Shown one piece after another: positions 61,251 to 64,000 of a stretch of 64,000 nucleotides of DNA. Numbering within the stretch: position 1 is the first letter of the stretch; the number at the start of each line of letters is the position of its first letter. The stretch lies in the NCBI RefSeq assembly GCF_900199405.1, contig NZ_LT963430.1, forward strand, positions 372,001 to 436,000. The letters are read 5' to 3'. This stretch comes from Beduinella massiliensis. GTDB taxonomy: Bacteria > Bacillota > Clostridia > Christensenellales > Aristaeellaceae. Position numbers and translations under genes: made by a program. The notes under the pieces are model-generated. The model was not told the DNA's origin. It did no database searches and saw only the letters and a program-made list of their open reading frames with translations.

Positions 61251-62050
61251 AAAAGTATCTGAGCTTTTTCCGCATCCGCTTTTCCGCGGGGCTCCAATAC
61301 CGCGCCGCAGCCGCCGCGGGCGTGGCGACCCAGTTCGCGTGGGGCGCGATGGAAATCCTGCTGTTTCGCGCGTTTTATCAGGCCAGCCCCGCCGACTTCC
61401 CCATGGGGCTTTCGCAGCTTTCGGCCTACATTTGGCTGCAGCAGGCGTTTCTGGCGCTGTTCGCCCCCTGGATTTTCGACAACGAAATCTTTGAAATCAT
61501 CACGCGCGGCAACATCGCCTACGAGCTTTCGCGTCCGCTCGACCTGTACGGCATGTGGTTTACGAAGAACATCGCCCTGCGGCTCAGCCGCGCGGTGCTG
61601 CGCTGCGCGCCGATCCTCGTCGTGGCGGCGTTTTTGCCCGCGCCCTACGGCATGTCGCTGCCGGACGGCGCGGCGGCGTTTTCCATGTTCCTTCTGACGA
61701 TGGCGCTCGCCGCGCTGCTGGTCAACGCCTTTTGCATGCTGGTGTACATCGCCACGTTCTACACGCTCAACCCGCTGGGCATCCGCATCGTCGCGCTGTC
61801 GCTGACCGAATTTCTGACCGGCGGAATCATTCCGCTGCCCTTCCTGCCGGATCGGGTGCGGCACATCGTGGAGCTGACGCCGTTTGCGGGCATGCAGAAC
61901 CTGCCCTTTCGCATCTACAGCGGCAACATCGCGGGCGCGGAGATGGCGCGCGCGGTGTGCCTGCAGGTGTTTTGGCTCGCGGCGCTGCTGGCGCTCGGCG
62001 TTGGGCTGATGCGCGTCTCGCTGCGCCGCGTCGTCGTACAGGGAGGCTGA
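61247..62050 (+). CDS. ABC-2 exporter permease (COG4587-like)
   Basis: 267 residues with six hydrophobic segments. The segment RGNIAYELSRPLDLYGMWF after helix 2 and the GGIIPLPFLPD region before the last helices are typical of this permease class. It forms a heterodimer with the next gene product. Confidence 0.88.
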   Translation: MKKYLSFFRIRFSAGLQYRAAAAAGVATQFAWGAMEILLFRAFYQASPADFPMGLSQLSAYIWLQQAFLALFAPWIFDNEIFEIITRGNIAYELSRPLDLYGMWFTKNIALRLSRAVLRCAPILVVAAFLPAPYGMSLPDGAAAFSMFLLTMALAALLVNAFCMLVYIATFYTLNPLGIRIVALSLTEFLTGGIIPLPFLPDRVRHIVELTPFAGMQNLPFRIYSGNIAGAEMARAVCLQVFWLAALLALGVGLMRVSLRRVVVQGG

Positions 62051-62054
62051 TGCC

Positions 62055-62831
62055 ATGAAAATCTACCTTCGATACCTGTCCATCCACCTCAAGAGCCAGA
62101 TGCAGTACCGGACCTCCTTTCTCCTCACCGTCGTGGGGCAGTTTCTGACCTCGTTCACCGCCTTTTTAGGCGTGTACTTCATGATGACCCGCTTTCACGC
62201 CGTGCAGGGCTTTTCGTTCAGCGAGGTGCTGCTCTGCTTCGCGGTGGTGCTGATGGCCTTTTCCCTCGCGGAGTGCTTCGTGCGCGGATTCGACACGTTC
62301 GCGCAGATGATCGGCAACGGCGAGTTCGACCGCATCCTGGTGCGCCCCCGAAACGAGGTCTTTCAGGTGCTCGCCTCCAAGGTCGAGCTGTCGAAGGTGG
62401 GCAGGCTTTTGCAGGCGCTGCTGATCTTCTGCTACGCGCTGCCCGCAAGCGGCGTCGCGTGGACGGCGGACCGGGTGGGCGTGCTCGCGCTGATGGTGCT
62501 CTGCGGCACGGCGGTCTTTTCGGGGCTGTTCGTGCTGTACGCGGGGCTGTGCTTCTTCACGACCGACGGGCTGGAGTTCATGAACATCTTCACGGACGGC
62601 GGCCGGGAGTTCGGCATGTACCCGCTTTCCGTCTACGGCGAAAGCGTGCTGCGCCTGCTCACGTTCACCGTGCCGCTGGCACTGTTTCAGTATTATCCGC
62701 TGCTCTACCTGACGGGCAGGCAGCAAAGCCTGCTGAACGCGCTGTGCCCGCTGCTTTCCCTCTGGTTTCTGCTGCCCTGCTACGGCGTGTGGCGGCTGGG
62801 CATGCGCCACTACCGCTCCACGGGCTCGTGA
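62055..62831 (+). CDS. ABC-2 exporter permease (COG3694-like)
   Basis: 258 residues with six hydrophobic segments and the conserved GNGEFDRILVRPRNEVFQVLAS loop, the paralogous counterpart of the preceding RPLDLY loop. It is the second half of the permease pair; 4 bp separate the genes, and no terminator is obvious after it. Confidence 0.88.
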   Translation: MKIYLRYLSIHLKSQMQYRTSFLLTVVGQFLTSFTAFLGVYFMMTRFHAVQGFSFSEVLLCFAVVLMAFSLAECFVRGFDTFAQMIGNGEFDRILVRPRNEVFQVLASKVELSKVGRLLQALLIFCYALPASGVAWTADRVGVLALMVLCGTAVFSGLFVLYAGLCFFTTDGLEFMNIFTDGGREFGMYPLSVYGESVLRLLTFTVPLALFQYYPLLYLTGRQQSLLNALCPLLSLWFLLPCYGVWRLGMRHYRSTGS

Positions 62832-62868
62832 AAACGGCCGCGCGGGGGCGCCAGGCAGCATTTCCCCC

Positions 62869-62898
62869 TTGCCAAAGCCCCTTCGCTTGTATTATCCT
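62869..62898 (+). promoter_or_regulatory. Possible promoter of right-edge GNAT gene
   Basis: TTGCCA (62869-62874), 18-bp spacer, TATCCT (62893-62898); TATTAT at 62890 with a 15-bp spacer is the alternative. Confidence 0.4.
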
Positions 62899-62924
62899 TG
62901 TGATAAAGAGAGGGGCTTATTCTT

Positions 62925-64000
62925 ATGAACAGAAACAGCATCCGGGAAAGGCTTACCCTGAAGCACGTGACGAAGGAGCACCTGACGCAGTTCAACGCGC
63001 TGCTGCGCTATGCGTTTCAGGTTACGGATAAAGAGCTCAAGAGCATCGGCTGGGATGAAGAGGAGATTCGCCAGTCGAAATCGCCCGTCCTAGACCGGGC
63101 GAACGTGATCGGCTGGTTTGACGGGGACAAGCTGGCCTCGCAGATCGCGGTGTATCCCATGAAGGTGAACATCCACGGCAGGATTTACGACATGGGCGGC
63201 ATCACGGGCGTGGCGACCTACCCCGAATACACCAAGATGGGCCTGATGCACGCACTGGTGCGCCGCGTGCTGGAGGAGATGCGCGAAAACCGCCAGACCA
63301 TCTCCTTCCTGTACCCGTATTCCATCCCCTTCTACCGCAAGATGGGCTGGGAGATCATCTCCGACAAGATGAGCTACACCATCAAGGACACGCAGCTTCC
63401 CAAGTTCGTGGACGTGCCTGGCATGGTGGAGCGCGTCAGCGACAACCACCCCGACTACCTGGAGCTGCACGACCGCTATACGCGCCAGCGCCATGGCATG
63501 CTGCTGCGCGACGACCTCGCGTGGGAGGAATACTGGCGCTGGGACACGGACGACATCGTCGTCGCGCTCTACTACGACCAGGAGCACGTGGCGCAGGGCT
63601 ATGTGGTCTACCTGCTCGAGGAGGACGTCTTCAAGATCAAGGAGCTGATCTACCTGAGCCAGGAGGCGCGCCACGGCCTGTGGAACTACGTGGGCGCGCA
63701 CTTCTCGATGATCGAAAAGGTCAAGGGCTACAACTACACCAACGAGCCCATGGCCTTTCTGCTGGAGGACAGCGAGATCTACGAGAGCATCCGCCCCTAC
63801 TTCATGGCGCGCATCGTGGACTTCGAGCGCTTCATCCTCGACTACCCGTTCGCCATGCGGCCCAGCGGGCGCAAGCTGCACTTTTTCCTCGAAGACCCCA
63901 TGGCCGAGTGGAACCGGGGCGACTTCTCCGTCACCTGGGACGACGAGGGCAACACCGTCTGCCAGCGGGACTGCACCGAGGGCCTCAACGTTGCGCTCTC
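62925..64000 (+). CDS. Eis-like GNAT acetyltransferase, cut by right edge
   Basis: 358 residues are visible and the frame is open at the window end. The N-terminal GNAT domain (about 10-150) has the acetyl-CoA loop GVATYPEYTKMGLMHALV and LYPYSIPFYRKMGWE, as in Eis-type proteins. A second GNAT-like domain (about 165-290) follows and the start of an SCP2-like domain is visible. Eis proteins acetylate aminoglycosides, polyamines or protein lysines; which applies here is unknown. GAGAGGGG precedes ATG 62925. Confidence 0.88.
   Translation, partial: MNRNSIRERLTLKHVTKEHLTQFNALLRYAFQVTDKELKSIGWDEEEIRQSKSPVLDRANVIGWFDGDKLASQIAVYPMKVNIHGRIYDMGGITGVATYPEYTKMGLMHALVRRVLEEMRENRQTISFLYPYSIPFYRKMGWEIISDKMSYTIKDTQLPKFVDVPGMVERVSDNHPDYLELHDRYTRQRHGMLLRDDLAWEEYWRWDTDDIVVALYYDQEHVAQGYVVYLLEEDVFKIKELIYLSQEARHGLWNYVGAHFSMIEKVKGYNYTNEPMAFLLEDSEIYESIRPYFMARIVDFERFILDYPFAMRPSGRKLHFFLEDPMAEWNRGDFSVTWDDEGNTVCQRDCTEGLNVAL

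Noticed and set aside
1-64000. tRNA, rRNA, CRISPR arrays, prophage or replication origin
   Set aside because: No cloverleaf-like gene, spaced direct repeats, phage structural gene or DnaA-box cluster was recognised by reading; covariance-model and repeat-finder runs would settle it.

Overview
The window looks like chromosome of a GC-rich, spore-forming member of the Clostridia (Firmicutes), possibly Christensenellales-like. The pointers are a complete gerA-gerB-gerC germination operon behind a sigma-G-like promoter, a Met T-box in front of metG, a BlaI/M56 pair, strong AGGAGG ribosome binding sites, and many sigma-A promoters with 17-bp spacers. The order-level placement is an inference from gene content. 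Both edges cut genes: an esterase at the left and a GNAT acetyltransferase at the right.

1-11 kb: an esterase end and tlyA, then three paralogous secreted flavoproteins (1316-3049, 4126-5928, 7468-9342), each with an FAD fumarate-reductase-like domain and an FMN_bind domain. They are interleaved with MerR, PucR-type and tandem-GntR regulators. This looks like a set of extracellular flavin reductases for different substrates. 11-17.6 kb: a soluble hybrid histidine kinase, then gerABC.

17.6-31.7 kb: mostly housekeeping and small regulatory units. An ArsR regulator with an MFS exporter has a clear operator, and a four-module L,D-transpeptidase follows. A tetR/membrane-protein/DUF2871 operon sits behind two abutting palindromes. 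Then come an HD hydrolase, a small membrane protein with a GNAT and a Cof-type phosphatase, a LacI regulator, a metallo-beta-lactamase-fold hydrolase, and T-box/metG/tatD.

31.8-45.7 kb: the accessory region. It holds two carbohydrate ABC importers without ATPase genes. The first has a membrane AraC sensor, two permeases, a binding protein and an SGNH esterase. The second has LysR, a binding protein, two permeases, an alpha/beta esterase and a DMT transporter. An IS3-family element (38390-39686) separates them, and everything to its right up to about 45.75 kb is visibly AT-richer, suggesting transfer.

45.8-49.8 kb: a secreted S41 protease and a small secreted protein, followed by a BlaI repressor and M56 (BlaR1-like) sensor. 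All are linked by repeated AGAC-N4-GTCT operators, so this appears to be a BlaR/BlaI-type signalling circuit that drives a protease. 49.9-52.8 kb: an ECF sigma factor, its anti-sigma factor and a secreted protein. 53.2-64 kb: a large membrane-anchored Ig-like protein with a long acidic tail, a DUF2461/phosphomannomutase/transketolase operon, a three-gene ABC-2 exporter, and the truncated GNAT. No tRNA, rRNA or CRISPR array was seen.
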